Assembly: GCF_013377785.1 (NCBI RefSeq)
Contig: NZ_JABXWT010000003.1
Span: 240,958-304,957, forward strand
Direction of reading: 5' to 3'
Source: Ruegeria haliotis
GTDB lineage: Bacteria > Pseudomonadota > Alphaproteobacteria > Rhodobacterales > Rhodobacteraceae
Length of the DNA: 64,000 nucleotides
Shown here in pieces: positions 24,912 through 34,061 of this stretch (its first letter is position 1; every line of letters begins with the position of its first letter). Made by a program: the position numbers and the translations under genes. The notes beneath the pieces are model-generated. The model had not been told where the DNA came from. It was given only the letters and a program-made list of their open reading frames with translations, and ran no database searches.

Positions 24912-25379
24912 ATGTACAAAATTGCCGCATTATCCACCGAAGATGTTCGTGCCTATCAAGCTGGTGCCCCGGATGCTTATGGGACGCCGCCGGAACGGGC
25001 CATTTCGACTGGAACCGGCAACCCGTGCCGCCATTGCCTCTGCCATATTCCTGAAGGTCTTGAGATGCTGATATTGGCGCACCGGCCCTTTTTAGAGACA
25101 CATCCCTACGCTGAAACAGGGCCGATATTCCTATGTGTAGAACCGTGCGAGCGGTATCAGGGCGATACCGAATTGCCCGAGATTCTGACCTCATCCCCTG
25201 ATTATCTGATCAAAGGGTACGGGACGGATGACCGGATTGTCTATGGCACCGGAGTTGTTACCCCCACCGATCAGATCAACAACGCCATCCAGGGCATATT
25301 CGCCCGCCCGGATGTCGCTTATATCCACGTCCGATCTGCCCAGAACAACTGCTATCAGGCGAGAATCGATCGCGCCTAA
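24912..25379 (+). CDS. DUF1203 domain-containing protein
   Basis: A 155-residue cytosolic protein matching the DUF1203 family: GNPCRHCLCHIPEGLEMLILAHRPF with a CRHCL cysteine pair, ETGPIFLCVEPCERY, and a terminal YIHVRSAQNNCYQARIDR. Function unknown. An AAGGAGACAG ribosome site lies just before the ATG. It is divergent from dnaE2 and convergent with the ABC ATPase gene, overlapping that gene's stop by four bases. Confidence 0.88.
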   Translation: MYKIAALSTEDVRAYQAGAPDAYGTPPERAISTGTGNPCRHCLCHIPEGLEMLILAHRPFLETHPYAETGPIFLCVEPCERYQGDTELPEILTSSPDYLIKGYGTDDRIVYGTGVVTPTDQINNAIQGIFARPDVAYIHVRSAQNNCYQARIDRA

Positions 25380-26368
25380 AGCTTGACGCGATGAATGCCC
25401 CGGCGCGGTTGATTTTGATCATCCGCCGGGGGATCGTCAGCGCGGCTCGAGGTCAGGGCAAGGAACACATCCTCGAGATCCGCTTCTTCCGTGCGCACAT
25501 CGCGGATGCGGATGTTGGCCTGTCGAACTGATTCAAGCACCTGCTCGGCGCTGGTCTGGTTGCTGCGATAGTGCAGGACCAGACTGCCATCGTCACGCAG
25601 CATGGTCTCGACACCCTCGGCTGCGGGCAAAGCGATGACAGGGCTGTCTGGGATGATCACCATGGTTCGACTGTCCATGCGGCCCAACAGATTTGCGGTG
25701 CTGTCTTGGGCAACTTTTTCGCCGTGGTTGATGATAGCGATTTCGTCACACATTTCCTGCGCTTCTTCCAGGTAATGCGTGGTCAGGATAATGGTCATGC
25801 CCTGTTCGTTCAGCTTGCGCACATTGGTCCAGAGCATCTGACGCAGTTCGATATCAACACCGGCCGTGGGTTCATCCAGAACCAGAACCTTCGGATGGTG
25901 TACCAGAGCCTTGGCCAGCAACAGCCGCCGCCGCATTCCGCCCGACAGGGTGCGGGCATACGCTTCGGCCTTGTCGCTGAGCCCTACAAGTTCGAGGATT
26001 TCATCGCTGCGTCGTTCAGATTTCGGAACCCCATACAACCCTGCCTGCACTTCCAGCGCGCCGCGCGGGGTAAAGAATGGATCCAGATTCAGCTCTTGTG
26101 GCATAACCCCGATGGTGGCGCGGGATTGGCGCGGATACTGGTCCTGATCGAACCCCCAGATCGATACCTGACCAGCCGATTTGATCACCAGCCCGGCCAG
26201 GATATTGATCAGGGTCGACTTGCCAGCCCCGTTTGGCCCCAACAGGCCGAAAACCGATCCTTGCGGAACGGTCAGATCGATACTCTTCAATGCGTGCTTT
26301 TCGGGTTGCCCTTTGCCGCCGCGATAGGTTTTGTGCAACCCTTCGATCCTGATTGCCGCTTCGGTCAT
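25376..26368 (-). CDS. ABC transporter ATP-binding protein (ABC-2/YadG type)
   Basis: A 330-residue ATPase with all motifs: Walker A GLLGPNGAGKSTL, signature LSGGMRRRL, Walker B VLVLDEPTAGVD and the H-loop TTHYLEE. The long C-terminal part is typical of ABC-2-type exporters of the YadG kind. No permease lies next to it in the window. Start: ATG at 26368, with a GTG nine bases upstream also possible. The transported substrate is unknown. Confidence 0.93.
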   Translation of the reverse strand: MTEAAIRIEGLHKTYRGGKGQPEKHALKSIDLTVPQGSVFGLLGPNGAGKSTLINILAGLVIKSAGQVSIWGFDQDQYPRQSRATIGVMPQELNLDPFFTPRGALEVQAGLYGVPKSERRSDEILELVGLSDKAEAYARTLSGGMRRRLLLAKALVHHPKVLVLDEPTAGVDIELRQMLWTNVRKLNEQGMTIILTTHYLEEAQEMCDEIAIINHGEKVAQDSTANLLGRMDSRTMVIIPDSPVIALPAAEGVETMLRDDGSLVLHYRSNQTSAEQVLESVRQANIRIRDVRTEEADLEDVFLALTSSRADDPPADDQNQPRRGIHRVKL

Positions 26369-26457
26369 TTGTGGCACTTGCCCCCGGTTTGCTCATCGCT
26401 CATAAACGCACCTAAAGCATGCCCGCGAGGCCGACAACCAGTGAAGGATCGCCAGCC

Positions 26458-26637
26458 GTGACACTTGAAGCGCCGGAAACCAAGATCGTTGAGCAAAGCC
26501 GCGTCGCCTGTGACGGTGGCGAAGGCGCGTTGGGCCATCCGCGCGTCTGGTTGCAGATCCCCGAGGATACAGGCTGGGTTGAATGTCCCTATTGTGATTG
26601 CAAATATGTGTTGTCAGGGACCGAGGCGCAAAGCTAA
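26458..26637 (+). CDS. Zinc-finger domain miniprotein (NDUFS6-like CHCC type)
   Basis: A 59-residue protein from a GTG start preceded by GAAGGA. It has one zinc-binding module with C, H, C, C ligands (VACDGGEGALGHPRVWL and WVECPYCDCKYVL), like the C-terminal domain of mitochondrial complex I subunit NDUFS6. Stand-alone versions are common in alphaproteobacteria, where they are annotated only as zinc-finger proteins. A complex I assembly or structural role is possible but not shown here. A longer frame to 26419 would add 13 unconserved residues. Confidence 0.82.
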   Translation: MTLEAPETKIVEQSRVACDGGEGALGHPRVWLQIPEDTGWVECPYCDCKYVLSGTEAQS

Positions 26638-26718
26638 GGAAACAGCTTTGCAGCCACCCTGCTCTGGCTATTTCGGATGATCTGAAACGCTGCCGGGTAC
26701 GTGCAATACGGAGATCAG

Positions 26719-27381
26719 ATGCTATTTGCAGTGCGGCTTTTGCAGTTGTCGGATCAGGAGTTGCTGGCAGGCGGTGGGCATCGGGACGTGTATGCCTGCC
26801 CAGATCAACCAGAGCTGCTGATCAAGGTGACGCGGCCTCGCAAACGTCCTAATCGGTCTTTAACCAAGCGGCTGATCCGGCGACTTTTTCCTGATTCCAT
26901 ATACCGAAACGCCCTTAAGGAAATCGAATGCGAGATGAAGGCGGCGTTGAAAAGCGGCGTTGATATTGCGCAACTGCCGTTGGCGCGGTCCTTTGGCGTC
27001 GTGCAGACAGACATCGGCCCGGGTGTCGTGGTGGAGCGTATTGACTCCGGCGATGGACAACTTGCCCGCCATCTTTCCAAGCTGTGCCAACAAGGTCGTC
27101 TTGCCCCTGAAACACTGAGCGAGCTTAACAGCTTTGTGAACAAGCTGTTCCAGCTTCAGGTCGTGGGCCGCGATATCCATGAGACGAACATAGTCTACGG
27201 GACACGCAACCAGACCCGGATGTTTTTCCTGATCGACGGTTATGGGGAACGTAACCTTGTTCCTTTGCGCACTCTGAGCCGCAGACTAAATGATCGCTCG
27301 TTGAACAAGCAGATGCAGCGTATTGCCGAACGTACGGGATTGAGCTGGGACAAGGCGAACAGGGCGTTCCGCGTTACTTGA
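26719..27381 (+). CDS. YrbL-family protein (PhoP-network kinase-like)
   Basis: A 220-residue protein resembling the YrbL family, a small kinase-fold group: GGGHRDVYACPDQPELLIKV (a shortened glycine-rich loop with Lys), VVGRDIHETNIVYG (catalytic-loop-like Asp and Asn), and FFLIDGYGE (DFG-like Asp). The start at 26719 is preferred because a GGAG site precedes it. In enterobacteria yrbL is PhoP-regulated, but its function is unclear, and nothing here shows a PhoP site. It lies upstream of polA on the same strand, 102 bases away. Confidence 0.83.
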   Translation: MLFAVRLLQLSDQELLAGGGHRDVYACPDQPELLIKVTRPRKRPNRSLTKRLIRRLFPDSIYRNALKEIECEMKAALKSGVDIAQLPLARSFGVVQTDIGPGVVVERIDSGDGQLARHLSKLCQQGRLAPETLSELNSFVNKLFQLQVVGRDIHETNIVYGTRNQTRMFFLIDGYGERNLVPLRTLSRRLNDRSLNKQMQRIAERTGLSWDKANRAFRVT

Positions 27382-27483
27382 CCAACAGCTCTTGCCGGGT
27401 TCTTCGGTGGATGATTGCCTTCTTTACTGGCCACCCGGGCGGGCCTGTGGCAGAACCGTTTCCAACCAGAACGGAGACGGCGC

Positions 27484-30282
27484 ATGAGCGAGTTCGGAAA
27501 AGGATGTCATCTGCATCTGATCGATGGGTCAGCCTTTATTTTCAGGGCTTATCACGCGCTGCCCCCGCTGACGCGGAAATCGGATGGATTGCCGATCGGG
27601 GCGGTCTCGGGCTTTTGCAACATGCTGCAGAAATATGTCGAGAATAACGCCGGGCCGGATGCACCAACCCATGTTGCGGTGATCTTTGACAAGGGGTCGC
27701 ACACCTTTCGTAACGACATGTACGACCTCTACAAAGCCAACCGCGAGGCGATGCCCGAGGATCTACGCCCGCAGATGCCGCTGACCCGTGAGGCGACCAA
27801 AGCTTTCAATATCGCCTGTAAGGAACTGGAAGGGTATGAGGCCGACGACATCATCGCCACGCTGGCCGTTCAGGCGCGCGAGGCCGGTGGTCGTGTGACC
27901 ATTGTCAGTTCCGATAAAGACTTGATGCAGTTGGTCGGCGGCGGGGTCGAAATGCTGGATGCGATGAAGAACAAGCGCATCGACCGCGATGGTGTGATCG
28001 AGAAATTCGGGGTTGGCCCCGAACGCGTTGTCGATGTGCAGGCGTTGGCCGGGGATAGCGTTGATAACGTGCCGGGTGCGCCGGGCATCGGGATCAAGAC
28101 GGCAGCACTGTTGATAAATGAATATGGTGATCTTGAAACCCTGCTGGATCGCGCCGAAGAGATCAAGCAGCCCAAGCGCCGCCAGACTCTCATCGAAAAG
28201 CGCGACCAGATTGAACTGTCTAAAAAGCTGGTGCAGTTGGATGAGCAGACACCGCTGGATTTCACGCTGGATGATCTTGAGGTGAAAGATCCCGAGCCAG
28301 AGGTATTGTTGAATTTTCTGGCCGAGATGGAGTTCAGAACTCTCACCAAGCGCATCGCCGATAAGCTGGGCGCCGAGGCTCCGGTGATTGCGGATGCGCC
28401 CGCACCCGCCGCTGAGGTGGAAGAAGCCGAGGCGATCCCGTTCGACGCATCGAAGTATGAATGCGTGCGGGATGCAGATGCTCTGCAGAAATGGATCGAT
28501 CAGGCGTATGAGCGTGGTTGGGTTGCGGTGGATACCGAAACCACCGGTCTGAACGAGATGATCGTGGATCTGGTTGGGATCTCGCTGTGCATCGAGCCGG
28601 GTGAAGCCTGTTACATTCCGCTGATCCACCGCGAAAGCGCAACGGATGATTTGTTTGGGACGGATGCGCTGGCCGAGGGGCAAATGCCGTTGGAACAGGC
28701 TCTAACGCTGTTGAAATCGATGTTCGAGGACCCGTCGATCCTGAAGATCGGACAGAACATGAAATACGACGCCAAGATATTTGCACGTTATGGCGTCGAC
28801 GTGGCGCCAATCGATGACACCATGCTGATGTCTTACGCGATGCATGGCGGCAAGCATGGGCATGGCATGGATACGCTGTCCGAGCGTTATCTGAGCCACA
28901 CGCCGATCCCGATCAAACCGTTGCTGGGCTCGGGCAAGTCGGCGATCACCTTTGACAAGGTTCCGATTGACGAGGCGACGGCCTATGCCGCCGAGGACGC
29001 GGATATCACGCTGCGTTTGTGGAAGCTGTTCAAGCCGCAACTGCATCAGGTTCAGGTGACGACCGTTTATGAAACTCTGGAGCGTCCGCTGGTACCGGTT
29101 CTGGCCGAGATGGAGATGCACGGCATCAAGGTTGACCGCGATGTGTTGAGCCGAATGTCCAACGCATTTGCACAGAAAATGGCCGGTTTAGAGGCTGAAA
29201 TCTACGAATTGGCCGGAGGGAATTTTAACGTAGGCTCACCGGCGCAACTGGGCGAGATTCTATTCGACAAGATGGGTCTGGAAGGCGGCAAAAAGGGCAA
29301 GACCGGGAAGTATTCGACCGGTGCGGATGTCCTCGAGGATTTGGCGACCGAGCATGAATTGCCGCGCAGGGTGCTGGATTGGCGGCAGCTATCCAAGCTG
29401 AAATCGACCTACACCGACGCTTTGCAGACCCATATCAACCCGGATACGGGCCGTGTGCATACGTCTTATTCGATCACCGGGGCGAATACGGGGCGTTTGG
29501 CCTCGACCGATCCGAACCTGCAAAATATTCCGGTGCGCACCGAAGAAGGACGACGCATTCGCGAGGCGTTTATTGCCGAGCCGGGAAATGTACTGCTCAG
29601 CCTTGACTACAGTCAGATCGAATTGCGCATTCTGGCGCATATTGCCGATATTTCGGCTCTGAAACAGGCATTTTCGGATGGTTTGGACATTCACGCCATG
29701 ACCGCGTCCGAGATGTTCGATGTGCCGCTGGACGAGATGACGCCGGATATCCGCCGTCAGGCCAAGGCGATCAACTTTGGTGTGATTTACGGGATTTCCG
29801 GCTTTGGTCTGGCGCGCAACCTGCGCATTCCGCGGGCCGAGGCGCAGGGCTTCATCGACCGTTATTTTGAACGTTTCCCGGGTATTCGGGCCTATATGGA
29901 CGACACCGTCGCGTTCGCCAAAGAGAACGGTTATGTCCAAACGCTGTTTGGCCGCAAAATCCACACACCCGAGATCAATGCCAAGGGCCCGCATGCAGGG
30001 TTTTCGCGCCGCGCGGCGATCAATGCGCCGATCCAGGGTACGGCGGCGGATGTGATCCGACGCGCGATGGTGCGGATGCCGGATGCCATCAATGGGTTGC
30101 CGGCAAAGATGCTGTTGCAAGTGCATGATGAATTGCTGTTCGAAGTGGCCGAGGATGCGGTGGATCAGACCATCAAGGTGGCGCGCGACATCATGGAAGG
30201 GGCGTCCGATCCGGCCGTGAAGCTGGATGTAAAGCTGAGCGTGGATGCCGGGCAGGGGGCGAACTGGGCTGAGGCGCATTGA
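27484..30282 (+). CDS. polA: DNA polymerase I
   Basis: A 932-residue polymerase for Okazaki-fragment processing and repair. Residues 1-300 are the 5' exonuclease (HLIDGSAFIFRAYHALPPL, EADDIIATLA), about 330-520 the proofreading exonuclease with an intact DTETTG motif near residue 350, and the rest the polymerase with motifs A (SLDYSQIELRILAH), B (RRQAKAINFGVIYG) and C (LQVHDELLFEV). So proofreading is likely active, unlike in some bacterial PolI. The start at 27484 is preferred over 27415 because GGAG lies just upstream and the sequence begins at the conserved exonuclease. Confidence 0.97.
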   Translation: MSEFGKGCHLHLIDGSAFIFRAYHALPPLTRKSDGLPIGAVSGFCNMLQKYVENNAGPDAPTHVAVIFDKGSHTFRNDMYDLYKANREAMPEDLRPQMPLTREATKAFNIACKELEGYEADDIIATLAVQAREAGGRVTIVSSDKDLMQLVGGGVEMLDAMKNKRIDRDGVIEKFGVGPERVVDVQALAGDSVDNVPGAPGIGIKTAALLINEYGDLETLLDRAEEIKQPKRRQTLIEKRDQIELSKKLVQLDEQTPLDFTLDDLEVKDPEPEVLLNFLAEMEFRTLTKRIADKLGAEAPVIADAPAPAAEVEEAEAIPFDASKYECVRDADALQKWIDQAYERGWVAVDTETTGLNEMIVDLVGISLCIEPGEACYIPLIHRESATDDLFGTDALAEGQMPLEQALTLLKSMFEDPSILKIGQNMKYDAKIFARYGVDVAPIDDTMLMSYAMHGGKHGHGMDTLSERYLSHTPIPIKPLLGSGKSAITFDKVPIDEATAYAAEDADITLRLWKLFKPQLHQVQVTTVYETLERPLVPVLAEMEMHGIKVDRDVLSRMSNAFAQKMAGLEAEIYELAGGNFNVGSPAQLGEILFDKMGLEGGKKGKTGKYSTGADVLEDLATEHELPRRVLDWRQLSKLKSTYTDALQTHINPDTGRVHTSYSITGANTGRLASTDPNLQNIPVRTEEGRRIREAFIAEPGNVLLSLDYSQIELRILAHIADISALKQAFSDGLDIHAMTASEMFDVPLDEMTPDIRRQAKAINFGVIYGISGFGLARNLRIPRAEAQGFIDRYFERFPGIRAYMDDTVAFAKENGYVQTLFGRKIHTPEINAKGPHAGFSRRAAINAPIQGTAADVIRRAMVRMPDAINGLPAKMLLQVHDELLFEVAEDAVDQTIKVARDIMEGASDPAVKLDVKLSVDAGQGANWAEAH

Positions 30283-30303
30283 TCCAAAACGCGCCGCTCA
30301 TCA

Positions 30304-30349
30304 GGCCCGGTGGGCCCTCTTTGCGGCGGGTCAGGCCTCGGGCCTGACC
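30304..30349. terminator. Paired hairpins between polA and the DUF2798 gene
   Basis: First hairpin GGCCC-GGT-GGGCC followed by CTCTTT, 22 bases after the polA stop. Second is a perfect nine-base repeat, GGTCAGGCC-TCG-GGCCTGACC at 30329-30349, which overlaps the 3' end of the convergent DUF2798 gene. Together they could end transcription from both sides; T tracts are short. Confidence 0.5.
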
Positions 30350-30561
30350 ATGCGCGCGACCATCCGTTTTACAGCGGGTCCGAGGATCAGAATGACGCTA
30401 AAGGCGATGGGCCAGCAAAAGGCCCACGATGCCATCCAGTCGCCCGTGGTGTGTGGACCGAAACCGACGGCTTTGACCGTGGCGATACCGGTGACGATGC
30501 AGGACATCAGCCCCGACATGATCAGGCAGAACAGGGCATGGGCAAAGCGGGCAGGGATCAT
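30331..30561 (-). CDS. DUF2798 small membrane protein
   Basis: A 76-residue protein with two membrane helices (AHALFCLIMSGLMSCIVTGIA and the later WAFCWPIAFSVILILG), matching the DUF2798 family of two-helix proteins that include a WxxSWxxxWP-like motif. The start at 30561 is chosen over a 172-residue frame: it lies behind an AAGGA site and gives the family's typical length. Function unknown. It follows the hydroxypyruvate-isomerase-like gene on the same strand after 70 bases and ends in a hairpin shared with polA. Confidence 0.82.
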   Translation of the reverse strand: MIPARFAHALFCLIMSGLMSCIVTGIATVKAVGFGPHTTGDWMASWAFCWPIAFSVILILGPAVKRMVARMVRPEA

Positions 30562-30631
30562 AAGCGGCATCCTTGAAATCGCGTTGCCCTGATTTGCGGC
30601 ATTTTCGACCCAATTGCCAGCACTGATCCCG

Positions 30632-31387
30632 CTAGCCGTGCATCCACCCCAAAGAATCGATCGTCCGCGGCGTGGACGGCGTGTATTCCGCGCTGACCCA
30701 ACCAGCATAGCCGCAGCTGTCCATCGCCTTGAACAGGCAGGGGAAATCTGTCGATCCCCGCCCGGGTTCCGAGCGATCCGGGGCGGCCCCGATTTGAGCG
30801 TGGGCAACGCGATCGTGAAATCTATTCCAGATGGCCAGAGCGTCCCCATGGATCATCTGCGCATGAAAGCTGTCATATTGCAGGCCGACATTTGGGCGGT
30901 CCACTCGGTCCAGAATGTCGACGGCCAGATCGTAATCGTTCAGAAAATACTTGGGTTGGGATACCGGGTTCAACGGTTCGATTGTGAATCGCTGCTGTGG
31001 TGCGACATCGGCCGCCCATTGCAGATTGTCGACAAAGCAAGCCAGTGCCTGCGGTCCGGAGGCGTATCCTGACATGATGTGGATCAGCGCTGGACGCAGG
31101 CTTTCGGAGTAACGCAGAACCCGGCGGATATCAGACTGAAACCGCCCCTGGCCCCCCGGAATAGCGGCATATCCCGGCTGCCCTCCGGTATAATTGGGCG
31201 GTGGAGCGTTGATCAGAATCAATTCTAACCCATTGGCCAGCAAGGCCCGCCGCGTTTCCTTTGCGGCCAAATCATAGGGAAACAGAATCTCGACCGCTTT
31301 GAACCCAGCCTGTGCGGCGGCCTGAAAACGGTCGAGATACGGCAGCTCGGTAAAGAGCAGGGACAGATTGGCGGCAAATCTGGGCAT
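30632..31387 (-). CDS. Hydroxypyruvate-isomerase-like TIM-barrel protein
   Basis: A 251-residue xylose-isomerase-like barrel. Diagnostic points are RFAANLSLLFTELPYLDRF, AGFKAVEILFPYD, FTIEPLNPVSQPKYFL (metal-binding Glu), VGLQYDSFHAQ (Asp/His) and WVSAEYTPS, all as in Hyi/OtnI-type isomerases. These interconvert hydroxypyruvate and tartronate semialdehyde, or related 2-oxo-tetronates, in glyoxylate or tetronate metabolism. The gene has no catabolic neighbours to fix the substrate. The start at 31387 (MPRFAANLSLL) matches family N-termini better than the upstream ATG at 31414. Confidence 0.87.
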   Translation of the reverse strand: MPRFAANLSLLFTELPYLDRFQAAAQAGFKAVEILFPYDLAAKETRRALLANGLELILINAPPPNYTGGQPGYAAIPGGQGRFQSDIRRVLRYSESLRPALIHIMSGYASGPQALACFVDNLQWAADVAPQQRFTIEPLNPVSQPKYFLNDYDLAVDILDRVDRPNVGLQYDSFHAQMIHGDALAIWNRFHDRVAHAQIGAAPDRSEPGRGSTDFPCLFKAMDSCGYAGWVSAEYTPSTPRTIDSLGWMHG

Positions 31388-31535
31388 GAGCGGTCTCTGG
31401 GTTTGGTATGCCAAGCTTAACTGTCGGGTGTTTTTCGCGAAAGAGATTGAAACCGACAGATTACCGAAAATCGTCCAGATCGCTAGCCAGGGTCGGAAAA
31501 ATTCTGGCTTGCGACAGAAGATGTCCTGAAACAGA

Positions 31536-32129
31536 TTAGAGTCCGCTCAGCGTATCTGAGGGCACGAAGGGAAAGAACTGCCCGCCGGACCAGACGCCGA
31601 ACCAGCCTTGATAGTCGGTGCCGATGTCGACAAGCCGGTAAAAGCTCTTGCGGTCGATGCGCGCTTCTAGGTTTGCCCGAACCAAGATATAAGGCGCTGG
31701 CTCTTGCGTGTCGGGATCGATAGCAACGCGGATCGGATGCTGTGGCTCTGCCACCGCAGTATCCCCGACATGGGTGGTAAATGTCAGGGTTTGGGTGTCA
31801 CGTGCCCCGGTAATGTCAAAATCCACCGCAACAAAGGGCGCATCCTCGACAGTGATTCCCACCTTTTCGACCGGTGTCACCAGATAATATTTGCCGTCTT
31901 CTTTCTTAAGAATTGAAGAAAATAGCTTCACCAACTCGAACCGATTGATCGGCGACCCTAAGTAACTCCAGGTACCATCCTTGGCGATCCGGATGTCCAA
32001 ATCGCCACAAAACGGAGGATTCCACAGGTGAACGGGCGGTAAACCCTTGGTTTTGGACGCATTTACCGAGGCGGCCAGACCGTCCGGCGATGGTGTCACA
32101 GGTTTTTGTCCGCTCATTGCTTTTGCCAT
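31536..32129 (-). CDS. DUF1285 domain-containing protein
   Basis: A 197-residue protein of the DUF1285 family, marked by PPVHLWNPPFCGDLDIRIAKDGTWSYLGSPI and REL-like RFELVKLFSSILKKEDGKYYLVTPVEKVGI. Structures of the family show a two-domain beta fold of unknown role. It is divergent from the MoxR operon with only 52 bases between, a linkage that recurs in Rhodobacterales by my recollection and suggests a functional tie. The start at 32129 follows AGAGGA directly; a second ATG is at 32117. Confidence 0.88.
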   Translation of the reverse strand: MAKAMSGQKPVTPSPDGLAASVNASKTKGLPPVHLWNPPFCGDLDIRIAKDGTWSYLGSPINRFELVKLFSSILKKEDGKYYLVTPVEKVGITVEDAPFVAVDFDITGARDTQTLTFTTHVGDTAVAEPQHPIRVAIDPDTQEPAPYILVRANLEARIDRKSFYRLVDIGTDYQGWFGVWSGGQFFPFVPSDTLSGL

Positions 32130-32181
32130 TTCCTCTCAGCGCGATACACTTCAATCATAATAGTCCACGGAAGGGAAAGTC

Positions 32182-33189
32182 ATGACCGAACCTGCCGACC
32201 TCGTAGCCGAGATCGAAGCGCTGGAAAACAAGCTGCAAGAGGCGAAATCCTCGATTACTCGCCGCTTTATCGGGCAAGAGAGGGTTGTTGACCTGACCTT
32301 GACCGCCCTTCTGTGTGGCGGTCACGCTTTGTTGATCGGTCTGCCGGGATTGGGTAAAACGCGTTTGATCGAAACGCTGTCGACGGTGATGGGGCTGCAT
32401 GGCAACCGCATCCAGTTTACGCCCGACCTGATGCCCGCCGATATTCTGGGGTCCGAGGTTCTGGATACGGCTGACGATGGTTCGCGCCATTTCCGGTTCA
32501 TCTCTGGCCCGATCTTTTGCGAGTTACTGATGGCGGACGAAATCAACCGCGCCAGCCCGCGAACGCAGTCGGCGCTGCTGCAGGCGATGCAGGAACGCAC
32601 AGTGACCGTCGCTGGTGAGGATCGTTCGTTGGGTGTGCCGTTTCATGTTTTGGCGACGCAGAACCCGATTGAACAGGAAGGTACTTATCCGCTGCCCGAA
32701 GCTCAGCTGGACCGCTTCTTGGTGCAGATCGACGTGGATTATCCTGACCGCCAGACCGAGCGTGACATTCTGCTGGCCACAACCGGCGTCGAAGAAGATC
32801 AGGCGCACCAGATTTTCACCAAAGAGGAATTGTTGGCGGCGCAGACATTATTGCGCCGTATGCCGGTTGGCGACTCGGTGGTCGAGCTGATCCTTGATCT
32901 GGTTCGGGCCTTCCGCCCCGAAGAGCATGGTGTATCGGATCGCGTGGCTGAGACAGTGGCCTGGGGGCCCGGCCCGCGCGCCGCACAAGCGCTGATGATG
33001 ACAGTCAGGGCAAGGGCTATGTTGCAGGGGCGTCTGGCGCCCAATGCCGAGGATGTATTGGACATGGCGCGCCCGGTGCTGAGCCACCGTATGGCGCTGA
33101 ACTTTGCGGCACGGGCGCGGGGTGATAATCTGGCTGACCTGATCGACTCGACGGCAACTGGCCTGACCCGGACCGAGGCGGCAGCGTGA
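32182..33189 (+). CDS. MoxR-family AAA+ ATPase
   Basis: A 335-residue AAA+ ATPase with Walker A GLPGLGKTRLIETL, Walker B LLMADEINRASPRTQSALL, sensor 1 VLATQNPIEQEGTYPLPEAQLDRF and a C-terminal lid. MoxR proteins act as chaperones for VWA-domain or membrane complexes, usually with the DUF58 gene that follows. An ATGA-type overlap with DUF58 shows tight coupling. An AAGGGAAAG ribosome site precedes the start. Confidence 0.96.
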   Translation: MTEPADLVAEIEALENKLQEAKSSITRRFIGQERVVDLTLTALLCGGHALLIGLPGLGKTRLIETLSTVMGLHGNRIQFTPDLMPADILGSEVLDTADDGSRHFRFISGPIFCELLMADEINRASPRTQSALLQAMQERTVTVAGEDRSLGVPFHVLATQNPIEQEGTYPLPEAQLDRFLVQIDVDYPDRQTERDILLATTGVEEDQAHQIFTKEELLAAQTLLRRMPVGDSVVELILDLVRAFRPEEHGVSDRVAETVAWGPGPRAAQALMMTVRARAMLQGRLAPNAEDVLDMARPVLSHRMALNFAARARGDNLADLIDSTATGLTRTEAAA

Positions 33190-34061
33190 ATGCCGCGCTG
33201 ACCCTTCGCGAAAGATCCGAGGCCGAGGCATCACGGCTACCGCCTCTGTTGGCGCGGGCTGAACACTTGGCCGGAACCGTTCTGCTGGGTGATCACGGTC
33301 GGCGGCGATCTGGCATGGGCGATGATTTCTGGCAATACCGCCCCGCTCAGATCGGCGACAGTCGCCGGATGATCGATCATCGTCGCTCGGCGCGAGGCGA
33401 TCAGCAATTCGTGCGCGAGCGGGAGTGGCAGATCGCGCAATCCATCATGTTATGGGTTGATCAGGGCGCCTCGATGCGGTTTGCGTCTGACAAGACCCTG
33501 CCCACCAAGGCCGACCGCACGCGATTGTTGGGTTTGGCAGCGGCTATCCTGCTGGTAAGGGGTGGCGAGCGGGTTGGGCTGACGGGCACCAAGTTGCCCC
33601 CAAGGCGCGGCAATGCACAGATCATCCGATTGGCAGAGGCCTGGTCCGAGGACGAACAGGCAGACTATGCGCCACCAGAGCACCGGGCGATGATCCCGCA
33701 TGCCCGTGCCGTGTTCATTTCGGATTTCCTTGGTCCGATGGATGAGGTCGAATTGGCCCTCACCAAAGCCGCTGACCGAGGTGTCAGGGGGGTTGTGTTA
33801 CAGGTTCTGGACCCCGGGGAGGAAACCTTCCCGTATCGCGGGCGGACTATATTCGAAAGCGTTGGAGGCTCGGTTCGGCATGAGACCCTCAAGGCAGGCG
33901 AGCTGCGTGAACGGTATCTGGAACGGCTTGCCCGCCGCAAGGATGCGTTGACGCAGCTTTGCCGCGCGACGGGCTGGCAATTGGGCCTGCACCATACCGG
34001 TGACAGCGCGCAAGCGGCTCTGTTGTGGCTCTATCGCGCGCTGGATGGAGGAGTGCGATGA
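33186..34061 (+). CDS. DUF58 domain-containing protein
   Basis: A 291-residue protein of the DUF58 family, the standard MoxR partner. The signature is DDFWQYRPAQIGDSRRMIDHRRSARGD, then QQFVREREWQIAQ and a VWA-like MLWVDQGASMRF with modified MIDAS (Gly and Ala instead of the usual Ser positions). It overlaps moxR and the next gene by four bases each. DUF58 proteins are thought to relay MoxR activity to a membrane complex; the client is unknown. Confidence 0.93.
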   Translation: MNAALTLRERSEAEASRLPPLLARAEHLAGTVLLGDHGRRRSGMGDDFWQYRPAQIGDSRRMIDHRRSARGDQQFVREREWQIAQSIMLWVDQGASMRFASDKTLPTKADRTRLLGLAAAILLVRGGERVGLTGTKLPPRRGNAQIIRLAEAWSEDEQADYAPPEHRAMIPHARAVFISDFLGPMDEVELALTKAADRGVRGVVLQVLDPGEETFPYRGRTIFESVGGSVRHETLKAGELRERYLERLARRKDALTQLCRATGWQLGLHHTGDSAQAALLWLYRALDGGVR

